From contig NZ_JARNTW010000022.1 in NCBI RefSeq assembly GCF_029433105.1, positions 1 to 64,000 on the forward strand: a DNA stretch of 64,000 nt. Direction: 5' to 3'. Shown here one piece after another: positions 24,871-33,780 of this stretch. Each line of letters opens with the position of its first letter. Within the stretch, counting starts at the first letter, position 1. The notes under the pieces were generated by a model. It had not been told where the DNA came from. It saw only the letters and a list, made by a program, of their open reading frames with translations, and ran no database searches. The stretch is from Runella sp. MFBS21 (lineage in GTDB: Bacteria; Bacteroidota; Bacteroidia; Cytophagales; Spirosomataceae). The position numbers were made by a program, and so were the translations under genes.

Positions 24871-27800
24871 ATGAAGCTAAATTTTACTTGGCTAACCTTT
24901 CTTTGTTTGCTGTTGGGGATATACAGCGGGGCGCAAGGACAAGTATCGGGGGTGGTTTTCCGAGATTTCAATGCTAACGGGACACGTGATAGCAGCGCTA
25001 CTTTCTATGAAGTAGGGGTAGCCAATATTACCGTCAAAGCTTTCAACACACTGGGAGTACAGATAGGTGGTACTCAAACCACCAATGCAAATGGAGAATA
25101 TAGCTTCAGTGGTCTTACTTTTCCGGTAAAAATTGAATTCTCTGGATTGCTACAAGGAGATGCTGCTGGTCCACAAGGAAGTAGTAATGCGACAAGTGTG
25201 CAATTTCTGAGCGCCCCTTCGTCTATTTCAAATTTAGGTATCAACTATGCGGGGGATTATTGCGAAACATCAAATCCACGCGTTGCTATTCCGTGCTATG
25301 TCAATGGGGATGGACAAGCTCCTGGAAATTCTGGAGTGTTGGAGACATTGGTAAGTTTTCCCTATGAAAATGGTACTATCAACAAACTAGGCAACGGAGG
25401 TAATACGGGCTCGTTGTGGAGTGTGTCTTTTCATCGCCAATCGGGAAATTTGTTTTCGGCGGCTTTCGGAAAAAGACATGTCAATTGGGGACCTCTAGGA
25501 CCTAATGGTTTGTATGTGACCTCTAATGCCAAAACGGCAAATGATGCCAACTCTAGTGCCAATTTTGTGAACCTCAATGCGGTCAATCCCGCTTTTGATG
25601 CAGGGACGGTTATTCGGAATTTCAAACCAGGCCAAGGAAATCCACTTTTCCCAAGTTACGATGAAAACATGTTTGAGGAGATAGGCAAAGTGGGACTTGG
25701 AGGGATAGACTGCTCTGATGATGGGCAGTATGTATATGTTGTCAATCTAAACGACCGTCAGCTTTGGAGGGTAGAAGTGGGAAAAGACGCTATCCCTCCT
25801 TCTACGGCAGCGCAAATTCAAAATTATCCCGCTTTCCCGACCACCTGCAACAATAGCACCTTTCGGCCTTTTGCGGTAAAAGTATACAAAGGTTTTGTGT
25901 ATGTAGGAGGAATATGTGATGCAGTCAATGGCTCAGCCGTTGACCGCAACAACCTAAGTGCTACCATTTATCGGGCTAGTATTAATGATACGCCTGGTCT
26001 AGCTACTTGGACGAGTGTATTGTCATTCCCGCTGACATTCAACCGAAAGGCAAACATGAATGTAGGTGAAGGCGTAACAGATAGCACTCCTTATGTAGAT
26101 CAAAATGGTACGGATATTAATTTGATACAAGGCTCTTGGCACCCTTGGGTAAGCAACTTTGGAGATTTGTATGGTACAAATCACAAATCACATCCTCAAC
26201 CTATGCTGTCTGATATTGAATTTGATGTAGAAGGGAGTATGATTATGGGTTTTATGGATCGCACGGGACATCAAGTAGGTGTTCAAAACTACGGTACCGA
26301 TACTACAGACAATATATCGCTTTTTACCGCTACCGGTAATGGTGACATCATGAGGGCTTATAACAACAATGGTGTATTTGAATTAGAAAATAATGGAAAA
26401 GAAGGCACCAGTAGTCCTAAAGTAGTTACGGCCGGAGCCGGCAATGAAGATGGCCCTGGTGGTGGCGAGTTTTATCATGAAGACCGCTATGCTGCACCTA
26501 TTGATCCAAACACCGACCCACTGGGACTACTTGCTAATCCGGGGATTCATGATGAAACTAGTATTGGAGGAATCGCTCTACTGGCAGGAAAAGGGACTGT
26601 TCTGAATTCTGTATTTGACCCTCGTCATAGTTTCGATGCTGCTGGGTATTCAAGTGGAGGGGCAAGGTGGTATAGCAACAATACCGGAAATGCTACAGAT
26701 GCTATCACGCTTTACACTGCTAGTTCGCAAGGCGGATTTGGGAAGGCATCGGGATTAGGAGATGTAGAGGTAATGTGCGACGCTGCTCCTATCGAAATCG
26801 GAAACCGAGTATGGTTGGATACCAACAACGACGGGATTCAGGATGCAGGAGAGCCTGCTTTGGCGGGGGTTACGGTTTCTTTATTCAAAAATTGTACAGG
26901 AACGGCGATTGCTACCGCTACTACGGATGCCAACGGCAGTTTCTATTTTTCGTCGGCCGTGGGTACTTCCTCTGGGAGTGTGATTTATAATTTAAGTCTC
27001 GAAAATGATAGTACATATTGTCTCAAAATCACAAGCTTGGGCAATGACCCCTCGGTCGCAGGTTTGGTGTTGACTAATATTCCTCCTGCTCCTGGAGAAA
27101 TAAACGGAAATCTTAACACGGGGACTACCATTAGTAATAATGATGCTTTTATCGAGTCTGGGCAACCTACTATTTCGTTCCAACTAGGAGGCGTAGGACA
27201 AAACAACCATACCTATGATTTTGGGATAAGCCCTTGCATCAACCCTATTCTGACCCCTTTAGTGACCAATAATAGTCTATGTGAAGGAGAGGTTATCGCT
27301 CCATTGGCAGTAAATAGTACCAATGCAGGGTTGACCTATCAGTGGTATGGCCCTTTAGCTGACACTACTACCGATTTTAGTAGTGGGCTTATTGTAGGCG
27401 CAGATTCATCAGTATATGCTTTGGCTTCTAATCAGCTGGCAGTAGGAACCTATTATTATGCAGTGGTGGGGCAAAATGGCGTAGCTACTTGCGCTGATAC
27501 GGCATTTGTTCAAGTTATCGTTAATCTAAAACCTAATGCCGGAAATGACGTAAGTGTGTGTCTACCTACTACTACCGCCCAATTAACGGCAGTCACCCCT
27601 AGTGGAACCTGGGCTCCTGATGCTGCAAATCCTACTTCGGCAACTATCGACAATGCTGGCAATGTGTCGGGGCTTACCGTGGCGGGTACTTACAAATTTA
27701 TTTATACCCTCAATAGCTGCTCTGATACGGCTCAAGTAATACTTAAAGCCAAGCCCAACGCAGGGGCAGACATCATAGGTGCCAATGCCCTTTGTATTTC

Positions 27801-29169
27801 TACTGATACCACACTTGCAGGAGTGCCCTCAGGGGGTAGTTGGAGTTTAGGTAATGCCCCCTTGGGAAATACAGCTATAGTTACTACCACTGGCGCGGTC
27901 AGTGGCCTTAATATAGCCGGAATCTATGAATTGGTTTATGAAGTCGATGGCTGCACAGATACACTTCAGCTCGAAGTAAAAGATTGCTGTATTAAGCCTC
28001 AGTTTGTGGTTTCGAATGAGCCAGTATGTGCTATAGACAACCTTACTTATTCAGTGAGTTTCTCAGTCATAGGGCAGCTTGGTACCATAAAAGTTAGCGC
28101 AGGTACCTTGTCTGGAAATAATCCCTACACCGTGTCGGGGGTGCCAAATTCAGTATCCGTTACAGTAATAGATAGTTTGAGTGCTATCTGTAAATTTGAT
28201 ACGGTGATTGTGGGTCCCAATTGCAACTGCTCACCCCGATTGCCAATTGCCCTTACTCCAAGCCGTACAGTATGTATAGGAGATACTTTCCCTACCTTAC
28301 AAACTACTGTAGTAGGGTTGGCCACGGCTGAGTGGTTTGATACCCCTACGGGGGGGAGCCCTTTGTTTACGGGACTCAATTATAAGCCCAACGGCACAGT
28401 AACTGCCGCTGATACCTTCTACGTGCAAGCCAGAAGCGTTGATGCTGCTTGTCCAGTAGCCATAAGTAGCGAACGCTTGCCAGTATATATTTTGGCACAG
28501 GATTGCAGGGTTGATTTGGCATTGAAAAAATTGATTGATAAAAAAATAGTCCAACTCGGCGATACACTTACTTATACAGTAAAGTTATGGAATGAAAGCT
28601 TAAATCTAGCCACCGGAGTAGAAGTGACGGATTCTATACCTACTACGGTAGAACTACAAACCGTAAGTGTATCGGCGAGTAGAGGAGGCGTGACGTTGGT
28701 TGGAAACACCATAAAATGGAATATAGACTCGGTAGCAGCTAGCGGAGATACCGTGATACTGATCTATAAAGTGAGGGCTGTTAGTCAGGGATTACATTTT
28801 AACAAAGTAGAAATCACCAAAATCAACGAACAAGACACAGACTCTACTCCGGGCAATAATGACGATACGGAAGATGATTTAGATTTTCAGTGCTTTACAG
28901 TACCCCTTAAATTATGTACAGGAGAAGCAGTAGAAGCCAATATTTCGACCCAATATCTCAATGTGCAATGGTTTAAAGATGGGATATTGGCAGGGGCTGG
29001 TAATACTATTTTGCTAAGTGAGCCGGGGCAATACACTTTTACGGCAAGCAATAGTAGCTGTCCTGTGGAGGGGTGTTGCCCGATTATTATCGAAGCAGGC
29101 GAGAACTGCTGTCCTACTAATTTATGTATCCCTTTCACCATTACAAAAACAAAAATTCCATTCGATTAA
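24871..29169 (+). CDS. Large secreted SdrD-like surface protein
   Basis: 1432 residues. Signal peptide 1-23 (cut near AQG-Q). An SdrD B-like domain covers about 24-95 (GVVFRDFNANGTRD). A long region at about 100-630 has propeller-like or lectin-like patterns. A second SdrD B-like domain lies at about 638-760 (IGNRVWLDTNNDGIQDAGEP). Ig-like or PKD-like repeats follow at about 790-1200, including two related units (PNAGNDVSVC, PNAGADIIGA). A DUF11-like domain covers about 1212-1338. A cysteine-rich end (CCPIIIEAGENCCPTNLCIPFTITKTK) closes the protein. The final CIPFTITKTK resembles a C-terminal motif I recall from other Cytophagales surface proteins and may serve sorting; no canonical type IX domain is visible. 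Likely an adhesin or matrix protein. Confidence 0.85.
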   Translation: MKLNFTWLTFLCLLLGIYSGAQGQVSGVVFRDFNANGTRDSSATFYEVGVANITVKAFNTLGVQIGGTQTTNANGEYSFSGLTFPVKIEFSGLLQGDAAGPQGSSNATSVQFLSAPSSISNLGINYAGDYCETSNPRVAIPCYVNGDGQAPGNSGVLETLVSFPYENGTINKLGNGGNTGSLWSVSFHRQSGNLFSAAFGKRHVNWGPLGPNGLYVTSNAKTANDANSSANFVNLNAVNPAFDAGTVIRNFKPGQGNPLFPSYDENMFEEIGKVGLGGIDCSDDGQYVYVVNLNDRQLWRVEVGKDAIPPSTAAQIQNYPAFPTTCNNSTFRPFAVKVYKGFVYVGGICDAVNGSAVDRNNLSATIYRASINDTPGLATWTSVLSFPLTFNRKANMNVGEGVTDSTPYVDQNGTDINLIQGSWHPWVSNFGDLYGTNHKSHPQPMLSDIEFDVEGSMIMGFMDRTGHQVGVQNYGTDTTDNISLFTATGNGDIMRAYNNNGVFELENNGKEGTSSPKVVTAGAGNEDGPGGGEFYHEDRYAAPIDPNTDPLGLLANPGIHDETSIGGIALLAGKGTVLNSVFDPRHSFDAAGYSSGGARWYSNNTGNATDAITLYTASSQGGFGKASGLGDVEVMCDAAPIEIGNRVWLDTNNDGIQDAGEPALAGVTVSLFKNCTGTAIATATTDANGSFYFSSAVGTSSGSVIYNLSLENDSTYCLKITSLGNDPSVAGLVLTNIPPAPGEINGNLNTGTTISNNDAFIESGQPTISFQLGGVGQNNHTYDFGISPCINPILTPLVTNNSLCEGEVIAPLAVNSTNAGLTYQWYGPLADTTTDFSSGLIVGADSSVYALASNQLAVGTYYYAVVGQNGVATCADTAFVQVIVNLKPNAGNDVSVCLPTTTAQLTAVTPSGTWAPDAANPTSATIDNAGNVSGLTVAGTYKFIYTLNSCSDTAQVILKAKPNAGADIIGANALCISTDTTLAGVPSGGSWSLGNAPLGNTAIVTTTGAVSGLNIAGIYELVYEVDGCTDTLQLEVKDCCIKPQFVVSNEPVCAIDNLTYSVSFSVIGQLGTIKVSAGTLSGNNPYTVSGVPNSVSVTVIDSLSAICKFDTVIVGPNCNCSPRLPIALTPSRTVCIGDTFPTLQTTVVGLATAEWFDTPTGGSPLFTGLNYKPNGTVTAADTFYVQARSVDAACPVAISSERLPVYILAQDCRVDLALKKLIDKKIVQLGDTLTYTVKLWNESLNLATGVEVTDSIPTTVELQTVSVSASRGGVTLVGNTIKWNIDSVAASGDTVILIYKVRAVSQGLHFNKVEITKINEQDTDSTPGNNDDTEDDLDFQCFTVPLKLCTGEAVEANISTQYLNVQWFKDGILAGAGNTILLSEPGQYTFTASNSSCPVEGCCPIIIEAGENCCPTNLCIPFTITKTKIPFD

Positions 29170-29274
29170 GGGCTTGTTTGGACGAAGTCAATTATTAATG
29201 GAATAGTAATAACTTGCTGATAAAGCGTTGATTGTTAATATAATTAAGGAATAATCGTGCCGGCGTACTGTAAT

Positions 29275-29282
29275 TAACTTTG
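29275..29282 (+). promoter_or_regulatory. Possible -7 box upstream of the sigma-factor operon
   Basis: TAACTTTG is an exact match to TAnnTTTG. No TTTG occurs at the right distance upstream, so it is a half-match. A start here would give a leader containing the hairpin at 29308-29331. Confidence 0.4.
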
Positions 29283-29307
29283 TGCAAGATTTTAGGATGT
29301 TGGCTGA

Positions 29308-29338
29308 AGGTGATTTGTTAGCAAATCACCTCTTTTTT
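29308..29338 (+). terminator. Intrinsic terminator / possible attenuator
   Basis: AGGTGATTTG (29308-29317) and CAAATCACCT (29322-29331) form a perfect 10-bp stem with a 4-nt loop, followed by a run of six T. It lies 139 bp after the surface-protein stop and 104 bp before the sigma-factor start, so it either ends the former transcript or attenuates the latter. Confidence 0.7.
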
Positions 29339-29441
29339 GTTTTGCTGTTTTGCGTTTTTAGAAAAATAAAAAATAAATTTATGGAAAGGTTATGCCAGAT
29401 GCATCTATTGTCCAAAGGTCCAAAACTAATTTTTACTCAAT

Positions 29442-30026
29442 TTGTTTCTGAAGCTATTTCGTCGTAAAGAAACCCAAACTGATGCTGATTTTGTATCAGA
29501 ATACCGCCGTACGGGCGATTTGGCAGATTTAGGAGAACTTTATCAACGGCATATTGATATGGTGTTTGCGGTGAGTTTTAAATATTTGAGAGATGAGGAT
29601 GATGCCAAAGATGCAGTGATGCAAATATTTGAACAGTTGGTAGAAGATTTAAAAAAACATGAAGTACATCATTTTAAGAGTTGGCTTCATACTCTTACTC
29701 GAAATTATTGCTTGATACAGCTCCGTAACAAACGCATGATAATCGGCGATGAAAGTATTTTTGAAAGTGAATCCTATGAAAGTTTTGTAGCTGATACGAC
29801 AGAAAATGAGGTTTGGGAAGTCGAAAGTCGATGGAATGATTTAGGCGATTGCTTGGAAAACCTTGCGCTCGAACAACGTAAAAGTGTAGAGCTTTTTTAT
29901 TACCAAAAGCTTTGCTATCAGCAAATTGCGGAACAGACAGGCTACGCAATCCAAAAAGTTAAGAGCTACCTTCAGAACGGAAAAAGAAACCTAAAACTTT
30001 GTATGGAGGGCAAACAACATGGCTAG
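29442..30026 (+). CDS. ECF-type RNA polymerase sigma factor
   Basis: 194 residues from a TTG start (29442), chosen because MFLKLFRRKETQTDADFVSEY gives a complete sigma-2 region and no ATG is available before residue 39. Region 2 spans about 25-95 (LYQRHIDMVFAVSFKYLRDEDDAKDAVMQIFEQL); region 4 spans about 128-190 with the helix-turn-helix YQKLCYQQIAEQTGYAIQKVKSYLQNGKRNL. The next gene overlaps by 8 bp and encodes a single-pass membrane protein, the usual place for its anti-sigma regulator. Confidence 0.9.
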   Translation: MFLKLFRRKETQTDADFVSEYRRTGDLADLGELYQRHIDMVFAVSFKYLRDEDDAKDAVMQIFEQLVEDLKKHEVHHFKSWLHTLTRNYCLIQLRNKRMIIGDESIFESESYESFVADTTENEVWEVESRWNDLGDCLENLALEQRKSVELFYYQKLCYQQIAEQTGYAIQKVKSYLQNGKRNLKLCMEGKQHG

Positions 30027-31221
30027 GCAAAAAAAACAAATACAACCTTCTGTGGAGCAGTTACAAAAATATGTGGCTGGAGAAATGTCGTTTGAGGAGC
30101 AGCATGAGATTGAAAAAGCCGCCTTGCAAAATCAGCAGGTAGATGATACTCTTGAAGGATTGTTGCTACTTAAAAAAGCCCATATCGATAGTGAAGCAGT
30201 AGCAAATGAACTGAGAAAGGTCGTCAGACAACGAACCCGAAAAAATGACTTCAAAATAATACCCTTTTATTATGTTTCGGCGGCAGCAGTAGTAGTAGCA
30301 ATAGGGCTAGGATGGTGGTGGACTTTACGTCTAAATGAACCACAGAATGCTATAAAGTATGAAGAAATAGCAACGACTTCTCCAGAATCCAAAGCGCAGC
30401 CTATTCCCCAAACTTCTACGCCACCAGAGGAGTTTGTTAGGGTGCCGCCTCCGACCCATTCAAAACCTATCACAAAACCAAAACTTTCAACCAAAGTTTT
30501 ATCAAAACAAGAAAATATTGCGGCACACCAGTCACTTAGTAGCGAACCAGACGACCTCGCGGCACTTCCGCAGGCAACATCGGCTACTGAAAAGCCTCCT
30601 CGTATAGCTTCGGCAGCAGCGCCTGCTCAGAGTCGTTTGTTGCCGGAAGAGTCGGTATCATTTACTCTAAAAGGAAATATCATAGATGCCGAGACGCAAG
30701 AGAAAATACCAGGAGCCACTATTAGAGTAGAAGTGGAGGACACGTCGGTAAAAAGTGACCCCCAAGGGAATTTTGTGTTGCCCCATGTTCAGAGAAGACA
30801 AAAGATAGAGGTGTCTTTTCCAGACTTTGAATCCCAACAATATGTGGTAGGAGATACGGGAGAGATCACTATTGGATTGTCTAAATCTAATTCGTTGGCA
30901 AAGCGTCCTCTGCCAGCTGCTAGAGCGCAAGCGATGCAGAGGTTACAAGAGCCTATCCCGCCAAAACCTTGGAAAGAATATAAGGCTGATTTGAAAAAAG
31001 CAACGGAGACATTTATCCAACAAAATCCTCAGATAGAAAGAGGCAAAGTACTGGTAGGTTTTATGGTTGAAAATGATGGTAAACTGAGCAGATTTGAAAA
31101 TCTCAATCAAGCTGATGCAAGGCTTTTTGAGGAAGCAGTACGGATTATGGAAGCAGGCGGGAAATGGAAATCTACCTTGACATTTTCATATAAGATGCAA
31201 ATAGAAATTGATTTTGACTAA
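30019..31221 (+). CDS. Single-pass membrane regulator (anti-sigma-like) with carboxypeptidase-like and TonB-C-like domains
   Basis: 400 residues. Residues 1-75 are cytoplasmic and helical (QLQKYVAGEMSFEEQHEIEKAAL), resembling a short anti-sigma domain. A transmembrane helix lies at about 81-103, then a Pro/Thr/Ser-rich periplasmic linker (110-215). A carboxypeptidase-regulatory-like beta-sandwich spans about 218-290 (LKGNIIDAETQEKIPGATIRV), and a TonB-C-like region about 318-400 (GKVLVGFMVENDGKLSRFENL, EEAVRIMEAGGKWKS). Its start overlaps the sigma gene by 8 bp. A role in holding the sigma factor and sensing an envelope signal is inferred from position and topology. Confidence 0.8.
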   Translation: MARQKKQIQPSVEQLQKYVAGEMSFEEQHEIEKAALQNQQVDDTLEGLLLLKKAHIDSEAVANELRKVVRQRTRKNDFKIIPFYYVSAAAVVVAIGLGWWWTLRLNEPQNAIKYEEIATTSPESKAQPIPQTSTPPEEFVRVPPPTHSKPITKPKLSTKVLSKQENIAAHQSLSSEPDDLAALPQATSATEKPPRIASAAAPAQSRLLPEESVSFTLKGNIIDAETQEKIPGATIRVEVEDTSVKSDPQGNFVLPHVQRRQKIEVSFPDFESQQYVVGDTGEITIGLSKSNSLAKRPLPAARAQAMQRLQEPIPPKPWKEYKADLKKATETFIQQNPQIERGKVLVGFMVENDGKLSRFENLNQADARLFEEAVRIMEAGGKWKSTLTFSYKMQIEIDFD

Positions 31222-31343
31222 AACACGTAAAAACACCTAGTAGTAACCCGTATTATTGCGGTAAAAAAATCTTGGTAAAGAATCGAATTTTGTATTCGAA
31301 ATCGCGTTCTTTACAAAAGCTACTCTAAAACCTGTCAATAATT

Positions 31344-32177
31344 ATGAATAAACTCTTTTCTCTAACAGCCCTTGTTACTGTGTGTTTAGTGAGCGTAAGT
31401 CAGGCGCAAAATACGCCTCAACCTACTCAAAGTATGCAGGAGCAGTATGATAAGCTTCATGGTAATACACCTAAAAAAACAACAACACAACCTGCTAAAT
31501 CAAAAACCGAAACGCCGCAAAAGCCCATTTCTAAACCAGTGCCCCAAAAAGAAGTAGCTCAAAAACCCAAGGCGTCGAGTAGTGGTGAAAGTGGAGGATT
31601 TAAGTTTAGTGTGGGAGTGAGAGGAGGGGCCAATTACTCTACCATAAGTGATGTAGCAGATATAAATCCCAAATCCATCATTGGATACCACGGAGGGCTT
31701 ATTTTCAATTTAGGAACTGAAACTTTTTCTGTTCAGCCGGAGGTATTGTATTCACAAGTCGGCTTTAAGTCAGAAACCAATAATTTAGGAGTCTCGGCTT
31801 CTGGTACTACTACTTTCAACACAATTACCGTCCCAGTGCTTTTGAAAGTTGGTTTTGGACCTGAAAACCTAAAAGTGTTTGTCAATGCAGGGGGGTATGG
31901 AAGCTATGCGTTGAATGCCAATGCCAAAATCAAGATTGGCGCAAACACAATCAACGAAGAAATAGACTTTGCCAACAATGAGGGAGGCCGTATCGAATAC
32001 GGTGCTGTAGGTGGCTTAGGTGTGTCATTTGGCTTGGGTGCCGCTAAGTTACTTATCGAGGGGCGTTATTTTTATGGTTTGGGCAACAATTCAAAAAGTA
32101 TCCCTGGCGTAGACAAGTCGTATTTTAGAAATATTCAAGGATCAATAGGTTTATTAATTCCATTAGGAGGGAAGTAA
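31344..32177 (+). CDS. Outer-membrane beta-barrel protein (PorT-like) with Pro/Lys-rich linker
   Basis: 277 residues. Signal peptide 1-21 (cut near SQA-Q). Residues about 22-85 are a low-complexity Lys/Pro/Gln/Thr linker (KPISKPVPQKEVAQKPK), and about 88-277 form a barrel of the PorT/OMP_b-brl_2 kind (FKFSVGVRGGANYSTIS, VQPEVLYSQVGF, LLIEGRYFYGLG, SIGLLIPLGG). It is the third gene after the sigma factor and its regulator, and probably a target of that sigma factor or its signal input. Confidence 0.82.
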   Translation: MNKLFSLTALVTVCLVSVSQAQNTPQPTQSMQEQYDKLHGNTPKKTTTQPAKSKTETPQKPISKPVPQKEVAQKPKASSSGESGGFKFSVGVRGGANYSTISDVADINPKSIIGYHGGLIFNLGTETFSVQPEVLYSQVGFKSETNNLGVSASGTTTFNTITVPVLLKVGFGPENLKVFVNAGGYGSYALNANAKIKIGANTINEEIDFANNEGGRIEYGAVGGLGVSFGLGAAKLLIEGRYFYGLGNNSKSIPGVDKSYFRNIQGSIGLLIPLGGK

Positions 32178-32199
32178 AACACTGCAGTCAAAGATTTAC

Positions 32200-32250
32200 T
32201 TTTACACACCAAGGGCGATGCTACAACAGCATCGCCCTTGGTGTGTAAAA
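32200..32250. terminator. Strong bidirectional terminator
   Basis: A perfect 23-bp stem: 32200-32222 (ending GGGCGATGCT) with 32228-32250 (starting AGCATCGCCC), 5-nt loop ACAAC, T-rich and A-rich ends. It separates the converging barrel and winged-helix genes. Confidence 0.9.
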
Positions 32251-32253
32251 AGC

Positions 32254-32547
32254 TTAATATTGCCCTGTACGGATGAATGCTTCTAAGGCATTGAGGTGAT
32301 TGGTGAATGCTTGTTTGCCTTCAGGAGTGGCGGCGTAGGTAGTGTTTGGCTTACGCCCTACAAATTGCTTCTGAACAATCAAATAGCCTTGTTCTTCGAG
32401 AGCACGCAAGTGAGTAGCAAGATTGCCATCGGTTAGGTTGAGAAGTTCTTTAAGAGAATTGAAACTCAACGACTCATTGACCATCAAAACTGACATAATA
32501 CCAAGTCGCGCTTTACTTTCAAAGGCTTTGTTGAAATGTTCGAGCAT
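32254..32547 (-). CDS. Winged-helix transcriptional regulator (HTH_34-like)
   Basis: 97 residues, a single winged helix: SKARLGIMSVLMVNE, the turn SFNSLKELLNLTDGNLATHLRALEEQGYL and the wing YLIVQKQFVGRKPNTTYAATPEGKQAF. This is the compact PF13601-type regulator of Bacteroidota, which typically controls an adjacent membrane-protein gene. The gene at 32720-33370 on the same strand upstream is the obvious candidate. No ligand domain is present. Confidence 0.88.
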   Translation of the reverse strand: MLEHFNKAFESKARLGIMSVLMVNESLSFNSLKELLNLTDGNLATHLRALEEQGYLIVQKQFVGRKPNTTYAATPEGKQAFTNHLNALEAFIRTGQY

Positions 32548-32719
32548 TCGTTTAAATTAGTCTTTCTTTATGAGCAGTTGTAGACTGCAAGTTGATTATA
32601 TAAATAAAAGATTAAAAATAAAATTTTCGATATATATAGTTCAAGTTTAGTGCTTTTGGGATACAAACATGAAAACTATACAAAACATGAAAAATTGAGG
32701 TTAAAACTTTTATATTTTT

Positions 32720-33370
32720 TTAAGCTTGTGGATGTGAAGAAGTGCGATCATATTTAAAATACATCACTGCTCCATATATAATATGCAATACGCCAAACCC
32801 AAAAGCCCATATCAATAAGTTATACCCTGTTAGGAACAGTGAAAATAGCCCCAAAACTACTTCGGATATTCCTAAATATTCTAAATCGCGGACTGTATAT
32901 TTACTAGCATTGAGTAAAGCAAGCCCATAAAAAATCAACGTAGCTGGAAAACTTACCCATAAAATACCCCGATAAAACATCGCCAAACAGAAAATTCCGC
33001 CTGTTACGAGGGGGATTAATAAACTAATGACGACGCGTTTAGAGGTACTGTTCCATATGGGTTGTCCTGCTTTTTTTGCTTTACGTACCGTAAAAAATAT
33101 CCCAAATCCTATAGCTAAAACCAATACAATCGCTCCATCCAATAGCACAAACTCCATCATTTGGCGACGTGTGAAACCCGCTAACTGAGCGCTTTCTTCG
33201 TCATAGAGGGTATCAGTTTTGAGGCGCAGATACGCAACAGTCGCCCCAATAAGAGCCACTATTCCGGCCGAAATCCCCGATAGTCCACTTAAAGAAAGGA
33301 ACTTAGAGGAACGCTGCATCAAATCCCGGATTTCGTTAAGGGTTTCTAGAGGTTGGTTTGAAGAGTTCAT
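32720..33370 (-). CDS. Integral membrane protein of unknown function
   Basis: 216 residues with six predicted membrane helices (about 28-47, 73-95, 109-130, 132-150, 158-178, 180-200). The N-terminal LETLNEIRDLMQRSSKFLSLSGLSG is a conserved start of a Bacteroidota membrane family usually encoded beside a small winged-helix regulator, as here. Function is unknown. The diacylglycerol kinase gene ends 8 bp before its start, so the two are probably co-transcribed. Confidence 0.8.
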   Translation of the reverse strand: MNSSNQPLETLNEIRDLMQRSSKFLSLSGLSGISAGIVALIGATVAYLRLKTDTLYDEESAQLAGFTRRQMMEFVLLDGAIVLVLAIGFGIFFTVRKAKKAGQPIWNSTSKRVVISLLIPLVTGGIFCLAMFYRGILWVSFPATLIFYGLALLNASKYTVRDLEYLGISEVVLGLFSLFLTGYNLLIWAFGFGVLHIIYGAVMYFKYDRTSSHPQA

Positions 33371-33378
33371 GCTTTGAT

Positions 33379-33759
33379 TTAATGATTGAGCGAATTGACG
33401 GTTAAATAAATTTTAGGCCCAAAAACAGCTATTCCAATTCCCACAGCGGCTAAAGTCATAATTAAAACTCCGGCAGCGGCAAGATCTTTGATTGCCTTAA
33501 TTTGTGGATGTATCTCAGGAGATACCATATCGCACAATTTTTCTAGTGAAGTATTAAACGCCTCAGCTGAGCATACTCCCCCAATAGCAAACGCCACACA
33601 TGCCCATTCTATATTACTAATCTGAAACCATGCACCCGTCAAAACCACCACTATAGCAGCTATGAGATGAAAGCGAGCATTGTTTTCATACTGAAATAGA
33701 GCTTTGGTTCCTTCTATAGCGAAGCCGAAGCTTCGAAGCATTTTGCGTAAATTGACCAT
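33379..33759 (-). CDS. Diacylglycerol kinase family protein (DgkA-like)
   Basis: 126 residues, a three-helix membrane enzyme that phosphorylates diacylglycerol or undecaprenol. Family features are the N-terminal SFGFAIEGTKALFQYENNARFHLIAA, the catalytic segment AEAFNTSLEKLCDM with its Glu/Asn pair, and AIKDLAAAGVLI before the last helix. Gram-positive-like members of this length are often undecaprenol kinases, so the lipid substrate is not settled. It sits between DUF1361 and the six-helix membrane gene. Confidence 0.9.
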   Translation of the reverse strand: MVNLRKMLRSFGFAIEGTKALFQYENNARFHLIAAIVVVLTGAWFQISNIEWACVAFAIGGVCSAEAFNTSLEKLCDMVSPEIHPQIKAIKDLAAAGVLIMTLAAVGIGIAVFGPKIYLTVNSLNH

Positions 33760-33780
33760 TGGTTTTATAAAAAATAACGG

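Noticed and set aside
29282-29467. 61-codon plus-strand frame before the sigma factor
   Set aside because: It spans a strong terminator hairpin and overlaps the sigma gene in another frame.
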